42,002 nucleotides of DNA from Bordetella parapertussis. GTDB taxonomy: Bacteria > Pseudomonadota > Gammaproteobacteria > Burkholderiales > SG8-39. Positions 8,230 through 16,092 of the stretch are shown piece after piece; the first letter of the stretch is position 1, and each line of letters begins with the position of its first letter. The stretch lies in assembly GCA_945861875.1 (NCBI GenBank), contig CAMAWC010000027.1, forward strand, positions 1-42,002, written 5' to 3'. The notes beneath the pieces were generated by a model. The model saw only the letters and a program-made list of their open reading frames with translations, made no database searches and was not told where the DNA came from. The position numbers and the translations under genes are program-made.

Positions 8230-8754
8230 ATGAAGATCACCCCGATGCGCCTGGACCATGTGGCCTACCGCTGCAAGGATGCCAAGGAGACGACCGAGTT
8301 TTACACCAAGCTGCTCGACATGAATCTGGTGGCGGCGCTGACCGAGGACATCGTCGGGTCGACCAAGGAGTACTGCCCGCATATCCACATTTTTTTCGCC
8401 ATGAAAGACGGCAGCTGCGTGGCGTTTTTTGAGACGCCGGATGAAAAGCCCATGGGCCGCGACCCCAACACGCCGGCCTGGGTGCAGCACCTCGCGCTCG
8501 AGGTGCCGGACAAGGAGACGCAGCTCGCCGCCAAGGCGCGGCTGGAGGCCGCCGGGGTCAGCGTGATCGGGCCCAAGGACGGGCATTTGTGCGTGTCCAT
8601 TTATTTCTTTGACCCGAGCGGCCATCGCCTGGAATTGTCGTATCGCAAGGTGGTGCCCGATGAGGCCACCTCGCGCGATGCCTACCGGATTCTCGAGCGC
8701 TGGAACGAAACCAAAAAGCCGGTGCGCGACCTGGTGCTGGAACACCCGGTCTGA
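8230..8754 (+). CDS. VOC-superfamily (glyoxalase/dioxygenase-like) protein
   Basis: A 174-residue vicinal-oxygen-chelate protein with two beta-alpha-beta modules. Likely metal ligands line up as H10 (RLDHVAY), E68 (VAFFETP), H87 (WVQHLALEV) and E135 (HRLELSYR). The single-protein, two-module layout fits glyoxalase I-like isomerases or small extradiol-type enzymes; which reaction it performs cannot be told. A GGAG site precedes the ATG. It lies 71 bp after the Bug gene and 60 bp before the alpha/beta hydrolase, on the same strand. Confidence 0.85.
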   Translation: MKITPMRLDHVAYRCKDAKETTEFYTKLLDMNLVAALTEDIVGSTKEYCPHIHIFFAMKDGSCVAFFETPDEKPMGRDPNTPAWVQHLALEVPDKETQLAAKARLEAAGVSVIGPKDGHLCVSIYFFDPSGHRLELSYRKVVPDEATSRDAYRILERWNETKKPVRDLVLEHPV

Positions 8755-8814
8755 TTTGACCCGGATCAGGGGCGCGGCAATGGCCTGCGGCGCCACCCAA
8801 ACACAAGGATGAGC

Positions 8815-9930
8815 ATGGACCAGGTTATTGCGGTGCCGGTCAAGGCCGGCGGCTTCATGGAAAGCCAGAGCGGCATACAGCGGCGCAACCCGGTGATTTT
8901 TTGCCGGCTGATGAAGCCCGAGGGGCGTTGCGACACCGCGTATGTGCTGATCCACCCGGCCAGCAATTTTCACAACCATTACCTTGCGCCGCCGCTGGTG
9001 GCGCGCGGCCGCGCGGTGTTCATGGTCAACACGCGCTTTGTCGCCAACGACACCATGCTGCTGATGGAGCGCGCCATCCAGGACCTTGGCGCCGCGGTGC
9101 GCTACCTGCGCGAGGCCGGTTTCCGGCGCGTGGTGCTGATCGGCAATTCGGGCGGCGGTTCGCTGGTGGCGCTGTACCAGCAGCAGGCGGAGAAACTGAG
9201 CATTACCAACACGCCCGACGGGCGGCCGTTCGTGCTGACGGCGGACGAGCTGCCGCCAGGCGATGCGTTGGCGATGACTTGCGCGCACCCGGGGCGCGCC
9301 GAGCAGTTGCTGACCAAGATCGACGCCGCCGCGCTCGATGAACTGGAGCAGGACCGCACCGATGCCGCGCTCGACATGTTCGACCCGCGCAACGGCCCGC
9401 CTTATGACGCTGACTGGTTACGACGCTACCGCGCCGCGCAGGCGGCGCGATTGGGCCGTATTACGGACCGTGTGGTGGCGCGCATCAAATATCTTGAGTC
9501 GGTGCGCCCGCCCGAGGCGGCCGACGAGGCATTCCTGATACACCGCACGCAGGCCGACCCGCGCCTGCTCGACCTTGGCCTCGATCCGAATGACCGCAAG
9601 CAGGGCACCATACAGGGACAGGCCGTCCACGCCAATTATTCGAGCAACGGCCTGGCGCGCTTTTGCACCCTGCGCTCCTACCTGAGCCAGTGGAGCCCGC
9701 AGCACACGCGCGCCAACGGACCACGCTGCCTGGCCGAAACCTCGGTGCCGGTGCTGGTGGTCAACCATACCGCCGACCAGACGGTGTTTCCGTCGCATAT
9801 TGATGCCTGGATGAAGGCCGCCGGCGCGCGCGGCATGCGTTATGAGCTGAAGGGTGCGCCGCACTACGCCGATGACAAGCCCGAACTGGTGGATGAGTTA
9901 TGCGACCTGCTGGTGGAGTGGGGCGGTTGA
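8815..9930 (+). CDS. Alpha/beta hydrolase
   Basis: A 371-residue cytoplasmic hydrolase without a signal peptide. The nucleophile elbow is GNSGG (110-114) with S112; the acid is probably D321 (NHTADQTVFP) and the base H350 (GAPHY), giving a complete triad. Between them lies a large, mostly helical insertion (about residues 130-300), larger than in simple esterases. AAGGA sits 5 bp before the ATG at 8815; an in-frame ATG at 8809 overlaps that site and is less likely. Third gene of the Bug-VOC-hydrolase set. It could be an ester or C-C bond hydrolase; the substrate is unknown. Confidence 0.85.
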   Translation: MDQVIAVPVKAGGFMESQSGIQRRNPVIFCRLMKPEGRCDTAYVLIHPASNFHNHYLAPPLVARGRAVFMVNTRFVANDTMLLMERAIQDLGAAVRYLREAGFRRVVLIGNSGGGSLVALYQQQAEKLSITNTPDGRPFVLTADELPPGDALAMTCAHPGRAEQLLTKIDAAALDELEQDRTDAALDMFDPRNGPPYDADWLRRYRAAQAARLGRITDRVVARIKYLESVRPPEAADEAFLIHRTQADPRLLDLGLDPNDRKQGTIQGQAVHANYSSNGLARFCTLRSYLSQWSPQHTRANGPRCLAETSVPVLVVNHTADQTVFPSHIDAWMKAAGARGMRYELKGAPHYADDKPELVDELCDLLVEWGG

Positions 9931-9968
9931 TCGTCGTGGACAAAAAAGGCGGGTTCACCATTAATCGG

Positions 9969-9995
9969 GGAGGCGGCATGTTCAAGCGCGCAGTC
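9969..9995 (+). pseudogene. 27-bp relic of a Bug gene start
   Basis: Identical at 26 of 27 positions to the ribosome-binding site, start codon and first codons of the Bug gene at 7178-7204 (MFKRAV), then stopped by TGA two codons later (MFKRAVW). It lies in a 344-bp spacer (9931-10274) in which I see no other convincing gene. The remainder may descend from deleted sequence. Confidence 0.6.
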
Positions 9996-10274
9996 TGGTG
10001 ACCGACCTGATGAGCATGATGGCCGGCATCCACATGACCCGCGCCTGCTGCAAATCCGCGACGCCCAGGAACACCTCATTGTCAGCCGGCGCGTGATGAA
10101 GGGGCGGATTGGCTAGCGGCGTTCCGATTTGAGCAGGATCAATATCAGGCGTGGCGTCCTCGGTACCATGGACCGTGAATTGTGCGCATAGCCGATCAGG
10201 GAGTAGGCTTTGTCCTGTTGCAACGGCGCACAATGGGCGACTGATCCCCGGCTACAAACACGAAAGGCCCCATC

Positions 10275-11489
10275 ATGAAAATCCGCATCCTCGCCGCCGC
10301 ACTTGCCGCGGCGCTCCCGTTTGGCGCCATTGGACAGGCGCAGCAAAAGGTTACCCCGCCCATCGCCGTCTACTGGATGAGTGTGGAGACCGCCGGTGGC
10401 ATGGGTATGGACATCCCGCCGGGCATGGGTGCGTTGATGCCAGCGGGCATGGCCGGCGGCAAGCGCATGCGGCTCGAACTGGGTTCTTCGCAGGCTGCAA
10501 GCGGCGATCCGCGCGCGGCGCATGCCATTCCGCCGGCGCTCGCCATGGGACAGAGCCTGCCGCTGGTTACTCCGCGCAGCCAGGCGCCCACGCGCGAGCG
10601 CGAGGGCGATGAGCCCGAGTACGAGCGGCCCAAGGGCCGCATGCTGATCTACTGGGGCTGCGGCGAACAGATACGCAGCGGCCAGCCGGTGATATTTGAT
10701 TTCGCAAACATGAACGCCGAGGATGCGGGCAAGGTGTTTCGCAGCCGCCCGATTACGCGTGCGCGCGGGCCTGCGCCGGGGCGCAACCGCACCTATGGCA
10801 GCTGGCCCAATGCGGAGGATTCGCGCGCGATACCGGCGAACGCATCGCTCAGGGGCGATCACGTCGTCGCCGGGAATTATTCGCCGGAAATTCGCTACGC
10901 GGTCGAAGATCGCCACGATTTTATGGAGGCCGTGGCGTTTGATCCGATTGCCAAGACCGCGGGCGGCGCGTTTGCGGTGAAGTGGAAGGCCATCCCCACC
11001 GCAACCGGCTATTTCGCCACGGCCATGGGCCAGGGCGATGCCCAGACCGACATTGTGATGTGGTCATCGAGCGAAGTGCAGGTGATGGGCCAGACGCTGA
11101 TGGATTACATCGCGCCAGGGGAAGTCGCGCGCCTGATCCGCGAAAAAATCGTCATGACGCCGCAGACCACCGACTGCAGCGTGCCATCGGGCATTTTCAA
11201 GGGCGAGGGATCGATGTTCAACTTCATCGCCTATGGCGACGAGCTCAACCTGGTGCAGCCGCCGCGCCCCACCGACATCAAGCAGACCTGGGAGCAGGTG
11301 TGGGCGATGAAGCTGCGGCTCAAGTCAACGGCCATGACCATGCTCGCGGCGGGCGAGGGCGGCGCGCGGCGCGGCCGCAGCGCCCCGGCACAACAGGGAG
11401 CCGAACCGGCCAAGCCCGCAGCCGCACCCAAGCCCGCAGACCCGGTGCAAGAAGGCGTGAAAGCGCTAAGGGGGATTTTTGGCTTCTAG
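10275..11489 (+). CDS. Exported protein of unknown function, Gly/Met-rich N-terminal half
   Basis: I do not recognise this 404-residue protein. It has a signal peptide (MKIRILAAALAAALPFGAIG, cut near GQAQQ). Next comes a Met/Gly/Pro-rich stretch (MGMDIPPGMGALMPAGMAGG), a basic/acidic linker (PTREREGDEPEYERPKG), a globular-looking middle with IYWGCGEQIRSGQP, a domain with VKWKAIPTATGYFATAMG that recalls a fibronectin-like beta fold, and an Ala/Pro-rich tail before KALRGIFGF. It is probably periplasmic or envelope-associated. It stands alone between a hydrolase and a MITE. AAAGG precedes the ATG. Confidence 0.8.
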   Translation: MKIRILAAALAAALPFGAIGQAQQKVTPPIAVYWMSVETAGGMGMDIPPGMGALMPAGMAGGKRMRLELGSSQAASGDPRAAHAIPPALAMGQSLPLVTPRSQAPTREREGDEPEYERPKGRMLIYWGCGEQIRSGQPVIFDFANMNAEDAGKVFRSRPITRARGPAPGRNRTYGSWPNAEDSRAIPANASLRGDHVVAGNYSPEIRYAVEDRHDFMEAVAFDPIAKTAGGAFAVKWKAIPTATGYFATAMGQGDAQTDIVMWSSSEVQVMGQTLMDYIAPGEVARLIREKIVMTPQTTDCSVPSGIFKGEGSMFNFIAYGDELNLVQPPRPTDIKQTWEQVWAMKLRLKSTAMTMLAAGEGGARRGRSAPAQQGAEPAKPAAAPKPADPVQEGVKALRGIFGF

Positions 11490-11579
11490 CAAAGCGATGC
11501 CGAGTTGTGTCGCACCGGGGTAGCACGGGGAACGGTGGCATCAAGGTCTAAGTGCAACACCGATAAGCTATTGAATTAG

Positions 11580-11710
11580 GGAAGCTCTGATTAAGTCCGT
11601 CATTCCCGCGAAAGCGGGAATCCACCTTGACCTAAAGCGTGGATTCATTGAGTCAAAATGGATTCCCGCTTTCGCGGGAATGACGATTTATGGACTTAAT
11701 CAGAGCTTCC
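11580..11710. mobile_element. MITE-like palindromic element, copy 2 (complete, 131 bp)
   Basis: Perfect 19-bp terminal inverted repeats (GGAAGCTCTGATTAAGTCC and its complement), each followed inward by a second near-perfect 26-bp inverted arm. It is flanked by direct TTAG tetranucleotides (11576-11579 and 11711-11714). The YTAR duplication and the GGAAG-type ends fit the IS5 group as the source of transposase. No coding capacity. It fills most of the 307-bp gap 11490-11796; nothing else is seen there. Confidence 0.85.
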
Positions 11711-11796
11711 TTAGGGGGTGTTGAACGATGGACTGCCGGCATTTGAGCACTGATGAGCGCGAACAGAAAAGGGCCTAGCCCCGGATATTCCAGAGC

Positions 11797-12687
11797 TCAA
11801 CGCTCCTCTTTCTCGAACAGCCGGGAGATCACCGGCCAGTATTCGTCGCCATGACCGGCGGCGATGGCTTTTTCAAACAGGCCATCGACATCGTGTCCCC
11901 AGTGCGCGTCAAGGCCGACGCTGTTGGCAAGCTCAATGGCGTAACGCATGTCTTTGCGCGCGTACGCAACCGAAAAGCTGCGCAACGGAAAATCACGCGG
12001 TGCGATGGCATTGATGCCGTGGTGCCGTACGGCAAAGCTGTCGGCCGAGCCCTTGGACAAGACCTCAAACAACAGTGCAGGCGCGATGCCTGAGCGCTCG
12101 GCAATCGCCGCGGCCTCGGAGAGTGCCGCACCCGCCTGGTACAGCAGATAGTTGTTAAGGATCTTGACCACCTGGCCGCAGCCCGTGGGTCCGCACAGCG
12201 CTATGTCGGATGCAAAGGTGGCGAGCAGCGGTTTGACGTGCTCAAAGGTTTCGGTGTCGGCGCCGACCATGCAGGAGAGGGTGCCCGCTTCGGCGGCGAG
12301 ACGCGAGCGCGCCACCGGCGCGTCGATAAAACGTGCGCCCCTGGCGGCGAAACCGGCGGCCAGTTCGCGCGTCAAATCTACGGGTGTTGTGCCAAGGTCA
12401 ATAAACACCTGGCCGGGCAGGGCGCAGGCCAGCAAGCCGTGTGGCTGGTGTGCCAGCTGTTGCAACGCTTCGCCGGATGGCAGCGATAGAAAAATGACCT
12501 CGCTTGCTTGCACCAGTGGCGCCGGTTCGGACACGGCTTGCACGCCATGCGCCGCCAACCGGTGCAACGGCTCGGGCGAGAGGTCGTTGGCCCGTATTCT
12601 GAACGGTGTTTTGCTGGCGAGATTGCGGCACATCGGCTCGCCCATCACGCCCAGTCCGATGAAACCGATGTCCTTGATTGCTTCCAT
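11797..12687 (-). CDS. 3-hydroxyisobutyrate dehydrogenase-like NAD(P)-dependent oxidoreductase
   Basis: A 296-residue beta-hydroxyacid dehydrogenase. It has the Rossmann motif GLGVMG (11-16) and the catalytic helix GCGQVVKILNN with K175 and N179. The substrate-binding segment reads DAPVARSRLAAEAGTL (122-137), where the family usually has DAPVSGG; the S-G-G is replaced by A-R-S, so the acid-binding loop is altered and the substrate may differ from 3-hydroxyisobutyrate. GGAG lies 7 bp before the ATG. It is the last gene of the seven-gene minus-strand cluster, 52 bp after a Bug gene. Confidence 0.88.
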   Translation of the reverse strand: MEAIKDIGFIGLGVMGEPMCRNLASKTPFRIRANDLSPEPLHRLAAHGVQAVSEPAPLVQASEVIFLSLPSGEALQQLAHQPHGLLACALPGQVFIDLGTTPVDLTRELAAGFAARGARFIDAPVARSRLAAEAGTLSCMVGADTETFEHVKPLLATFASDIALCGPTGCGQVVKILNNYLLYQAGAALSEAAAIAERSGIAPALLFEVLSKGSADSFAVRHHGINAIAPRDFPLRSFSVAYARKDMRYAIELANSVGLDAHWGHDVDGLFEKAIAAGHGDEYWPVISRLFEKEER

Positions 12688-12739
12688 CGCTGATCTCCAA
12701 ATGCTTCAGGGTCCGGGTTCGGACGCCGCCGGACGGCGC

Positions 12740-13717
12740 TTACTCAAGCGTGAGTTTGCGCTCGGCCACGACCCGCTTGAGCAACTCGTAATCGGCCTTG
12801 ATCTCCGCGGCAAACTCCTCGGGCGTGCCGGCCACGACAACCGATCCCGTCCCCTCGATTCGCGCGCGCAAGCCGGGCTCGTCGAGTGCCCTTTTAGTGG
12901 CGGCGTTGATCTTGTCGACGAGGTCCCTGGGCATGCCCTTCGGTCCAAGGATGCCGTAATGCGCCATGCGGCTGAGGCCATCGACACCGACTTCCTTGAA
13001 GGTCGGCACGTTGGGCAGATCCTTCAGGCGCGTTGGCGCGCAGATCGCAATGGGGATCAGCATGCCTTCCTTGACAAAAGGCATCAGCGACGGCGGCGCA
13101 TCGTAGGCAATGGCCAATTGGCCCGCCACTACGTCCTGCACCGCCGGGCCGGCGCCCCGATACGGGATGTGCGTGATAAAGGTGCCGGTCGCGCTCTTGA
13201 AGTACTCCATTTGCAAATGCAGGATGCCGCCTGTGCCCGATGACGCATACGAGTAGCGACCCGGATGGCGCTTTAGCTCGGCAAGAAAGTCCTTGTAATT
13301 GCGCGCCGGGAAGCTCGGGTGAATTGCAATCATGTGCGGTGAGGCCGCCACGTTGATGATGGGCGTTACGTCAGTCACAGGGTTATAGGGGACCTTGGGA
13401 TTGATCGCCGGGTTGGCCGCCGTAATGGATGGCGATACCATGGCCAGCGTGTAGCCGTCGGGCGCGGCGCGCACCATTTCCATGGTGCCGATCGCGCCGC
13501 CGGCGCCGCCCTTGTTCTCGACAATGACTGTCTGCCCGAGTTGCTTGCCCAGGGCCGCCGAAATGGCGCGTGCCATGAAGTCCACGGTGCCGCCGGGCGC
13601 AAAGGGCACGATCAGCCGCACCGGCTTGTTGGGATAGGCGGATGTCTGGGCCAGCGCCTGGCGCGACAACACCGGCAGGCACAAAGCCGCCGCAGCAAGA
13701 AATTCCCGACGTTTCAT
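12740..13717 (-). CDS. Bug-family solute receptor with twin-arginine-like signal
   Basis: A 325-residue receptor. Its N-terminus begins MKRREFLAAAALCLPVL, close to the Tat motif (RRxFL), while most receptors here have ordinary Sec signals; cleavage is expected near ALAQ. The family motifs are APGGTVD (40-46), VPYNPVTDVTPI and IPYRGAGPAVQD. AGGAG lies 10 bp before the ATG. Palindromic repeat B separates it from the upstream Bug gene. It is sixth in the seven-gene cluster. The ligand is unknown. Confidence 0.92.
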   Translation of the reverse strand: MKRREFLAAAALCLPVLSRQALAQTSAYPNKPVRLIVPFAPGGTVDFMARAISAALGKQLGQTVIVENKGGAGGAIGTMEMVRAAPDGYTLAMVSPSITAANPAINPKVPYNPVTDVTPIINVAASPHMIAIHPSFPARNYKDFLAELKRHPGRYSYASSGTGGILHLQMEYFKSATGTFITHIPYRGAGPAVQDVVAGQLAIAYDAPPSLMPFVKEGMLIPIAICAPTRLKDLPNVPTFKEVGVDGLSRMAHYGILGPKGMPRDLVDKINAATKRALDEPGLRARIEGTGSVVVAGTPEEFAAEIKADYELLKRVVAERKLTLE

Positions 13718-13756
13718 TTTTAAAAGACTCCTAAGTGAATCGGGTTAAGAAACGGC

Positions 13757-13807
13757 AATCGGCTGGAAACCGTCGCCAGTCGGGCGTTTCAGGGTGATGG
13801 CCGATGA
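13757..13807. repeat. Short interspersed palindromic repeat, copy B
   Basis: The most symmetrical copy: ATCGGCTGGAAAC at the left and GTTTCAGGGTGATGGCCGAT at the right form a stem with a 7-base bulge. It occupies the gap between two same-strand Bug genes inside the seven-gene cluster, so it may act on mRNA stability or partial termination there. Confidence 0.7.
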
Positions 13808-13817
13808 CGCCGCTGAA

Positions 13818-14807
13818 TCAATTGGGTTTCACCCCGGCATCGGTCACGAGTTTTTTCCAGAACGCAAAGTCGGTCTTGATGAAGTCGGCAAACTGCTCCG
13901 GTGTGTTGAGCGGTGTGGCGACGATGCCCAGCGCGGTGAACTGGTCGAGAAGGGCCTTGTCCGGCGCCTTGAAGATCGCCGCGATCGCGCCTTGCAGCCG
14001 GTCGCGCACCGGGCGGGGGAGCGTATCGGGTGCGAGCAGGCCGTACCAGATCGCCACGTCGTAGCCGGGCAATCCGGATTCGGCCACCGTGGGCACGCCA
14101 GGCAGCATGGGGATGCGCTGCGCCGAAGTGACCGCAAGCATGCGCAGGCGCCCGGCGCGCACATGGCCGGTCACCGCGGGCAGGTCGGCGATCGCCAGGT
14201 CGATCTGGCCGCCCATCAGCGCGGCGAGCGCGGCCGGCAGGCCGGTATAGGCGATGTTCTGGATGTCCACCTTGCCCATGATCTTGATCAGTTCGCCCGC
14301 GAACTGGCTGGTGCTCGCGGTGCCGCCCGAACCGTAGTTGATCGCGCCGGGTTTGGCCCTGGCCGCCGCGATGACGTCACTGATCGATTGCAGCGACGAC
14401 TGGCTTTGCACGACGATACCGAAAGGCCCGTCGCCGACCCGCGCGATGGGGGTGAACCCCTTGAGCGCGTCATAGGGCACGCTCTTGTACAACTGCGGGC
14501 TCAATGTGAAAGGCGTGGTGGCGAGCAGCAGGGTGTAGCCGTCTGGCTCCGCCTTGGACACCGCGCCCGCGGCGATGGTGCCCGAGGCGCCAACCGTATT
14601 GACCACCACGAACTGGCCGCCCAGCTGCCTGGACAATTGGTCGGCAAGGATGCGGGCCACCAGGTCGGCGCCGCCGCCCGGGGGGAATCCGGTGACGATG
14701 CGCACCGGTTTTGTCGGGTAGTCCTGTGCGAGGCCGGCCCCCGCCGTGCACAGCAGCAAGCCGAGGACAATGCCGTTTACGAATCGCTTCAGGGTCAAGT
14801 GTGTCAT
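13818..14807 (-). CDS. Bug-family periplasmic solute receptor
   Basis: A 329-residue receptor with signal peptide MTHLTLKRFVNGIVLGLLLC, cut near GLAQ. PPGGGAD (42-48), EPDGYTLLL and VPYDALKGFTPI are intact. The usual VPYKG loop is IAYTGLPAAL, a clear departure in the ligand-facing segment. The ATG follows GAGGCGGAC and lies only 7 bp after the stop of the GlcG-like gene, so the two are very probably translationally linked. Confidence 0.92.
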   Translation of the reverse strand: MTHLTLKRFVNGIVLGLLLCTAGAGLAQDYPTKPVRIVTGFPPGGGADLVARILADQLSRQLGGQFVVVNTVGASGTIAAGAVSKAEPDGYTLLLATTPFTLSPQLYKSVPYDALKGFTPIARVGDGPFGIVVQSQSSLQSISDVIAAARAKPGAINYGSGGTASTSQFAGELIKIMGKVDIQNIAYTGLPAALAALMGGQIDLAIADLPAVTGHVRAGRLRMLAVTSAQRIPMLPGVPTVAESGLPGYDVAIWYGLLAPDTLPRPVRDRLQGAIAAIFKAPDKALLDQFTALGIVATPLNTPEQFADFIKTDFAFWKKLVTDAGVKPN

Positions 14808-14814
14808 GTCCGCC

Positions 14815-15243
14815 TCAGTCGCCGGGGCGTATAAACACGGCGTTCGGAAACACCGAATAAATCGCGGCGCGGCCGATCTGCTCGTCTTCCTCGGAGGTCA
14901 CGCCGGACACGCCGATCGCACCCAGGCACTGCCCGTCAATGATGACAGGCAGGCCGCCCTGCAGCGGCAGGAAGCCCATGCCGAGCAGGGAGGTACGGCC
15001 TTCATGCACCCAGTCCATGAACACCTTGGAGGAGCGCTGCGTCATCACCGCGGTCGTGGCCTTCTTGATCGCGGTGGGCGGGTTGCCGGGACGCGAACCG
15101 TCCATCGCATGCAAGGCGATCAGGATGCCGTTGTCGTTGAGCACGGCGATTACAACTTCCCATTTGTTGCGCGCCGCTTCGGCTTCGCCGGCGGCGAGCA
15201 TTTTTTTCGCGTCATCGAGCGTCAATACCGGTTTCATCCTCAT
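14815..15243 (-). CDS. GlcG/HbpS-family protein
   Basis: A 142-residue protein of the GlcG/HbpS (DUF336) fold. The first half (LTLDDAKKMLAAGEAEA, then VVIAVLNDNGILIALHAMDG) and the glycine-rich end (GGLPVIIDGQCLGAIGVSGV, then EEDEQIGRAA) are diagnostic. Members bind haem or act in small-molecule catabolic operons with often unclear roles. It has no signal peptide here, unlike secreted HbpS. It lies 50 bp after the atypical SDR and 7 bp before a Bug gene, so it is an integral member of the cluster. Confidence 0.85.
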   Translation of the reverse strand: MRMKPVLTLDDAKKMLAAGEAEAARNKWEVVIAVLNDNGILIALHAMDGSRPGNPPTAIKKATTAVMTQRSSKVFMDWVHEGRTSLLGMGFLPLQGGLPVIIDGQCLGAIGVSGVTSEEDEQIGRAAIYSVFPNAVFIRPGD

Positions 15244-15293
15244 TACTTCCCCCTTGCTGTTATGCGACTGTTCGGTGACCCGCCGTCCGGCGC

Positions 15294-16082
15294 TTAACGT
15301 TTGTGTGCGTAGCCGCGGGCCGCAAGTCCGCCGTCTATGGTGACGATGTGGCCGCAGACCGAAGCGGCCCGGTCTGATGCGAGAAAAGCCACCGCATCGG
15401 CGATTTCCGCCGGCGGGATCATGCGCCCGCCGGGCAGCTCCGCGACCAGTTCCTGCCAGCGTCCCGCATCACCGTGGAGTTTTTCGCTGCGCACGCGCAG
15501 CGAATTGAGCGTGCGATCGGTCGCGATGGTGCCGGGATTGATGCCGAGGACACGCACGCCGTAATCCAGGCTCACGCTGCCGACCGAGCGCGTGAAGGCG
15601 ACAAGGGCGGCGTTGCCGGTTGATCCGGCCGTGTAGCCGTACTCGAGCTTTTCGGCTCCGAGTCCGATGATATTGATGATCACGCCGCTGCCGCGCCCGC
15701 GCATCTGCTTGTAAAAAATACGCGTCAGGTTGATATAGCCAAAGACCTTGAGTTCCCAGCCTGCGCGCCAGGTGTCCTCGTCGATTTCGAGCAGGTCGCC
15801 GCGCGGAATGGCGCCGGCGTTGTTGACGAGAATGTCCACGCCCTGCGCCAGCCGGGCGAGTTCCGTTGCGGAGCCGCGCTGCGACAGGTCTATCGCATGC
15901 ACCTCGACCTTGCTGCCGTAATCGTGCTCAAGGCGCAGTTTCAGCGCCGCCAGCGCCTCGGCGTTGCGCGCCGCAAGGTGCAGGCGGCAGCCTTCGCGCG
16001 CCAGCGCCTCGGCGATGGCCGCGCCTATGCCGCGCGACGCGCCGGTCACCAGGGCCGAGCGTCCGGTCAGGCCAAGCTCCAT
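15294..16082 (-). CDS. SDR-family protein with atypical active site
   Basis: A 262-residue SDR. The cofactor motif TGASRGIG (13-20), NNAG (87-90) and PGTIATDR (183-190) are normal. The catalytic region is not: the usual Ser segment reads VIINIIGLG, and the YxxxK motif reads Y150-T-A-G-S154, so both Ser and Lys seem absent. I recall a subgroup of Burkholderiales SDRs with the same GYTAG..GNAAL pattern, so this is likely a conserved subfamily rather than decay. The frame runs 143 codons further upstream through the cupin gene, but the start belongs at 16082, 10 bp after the cupin stop. Confidence 0.87.
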   Translation of the reverse strand: MELGLTGRSALVTGASRGIGAAIAEALAREGCRLHLAARNAEALAALKLRLEHDYGSKVEVHAIDLSQRGSATELARLAQGVDILVNNAGAIPRGDLLEIDEDTWRAGWELKVFGYINLTRIFYKQMRGRGSGVIINIIGLGAEKLEYGYTAGSTGNAALVAFTRSVGSVSLDYGVRVLGINPGTIATDRTLNSLRVRSEKLHGDAGRWQELVAELPGGRMIPPAEIADAVAFLASDRAASVCGHIVTIDGGLAARGYAHKR

Positions 16083-16092
16083 GCGGCCGCCC

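Noticed and set aside
10173..10230. Inverted repeat TTGTGCGC ... GCGCACAA before the exported protein
   Set aside because: The arms are 8 bp and about 40 bp apart, within chance expectation for this base composition, with no terminator or operator context.
9982..10233. 84-codon minus-strand frame with HHAPADNEVFLGVADLQQ
   Set aside because: The sequence looks mildly protein-like and could be a remnant, but it overlaps the Bug relic, lacks a clear start signal and matches no family I know.
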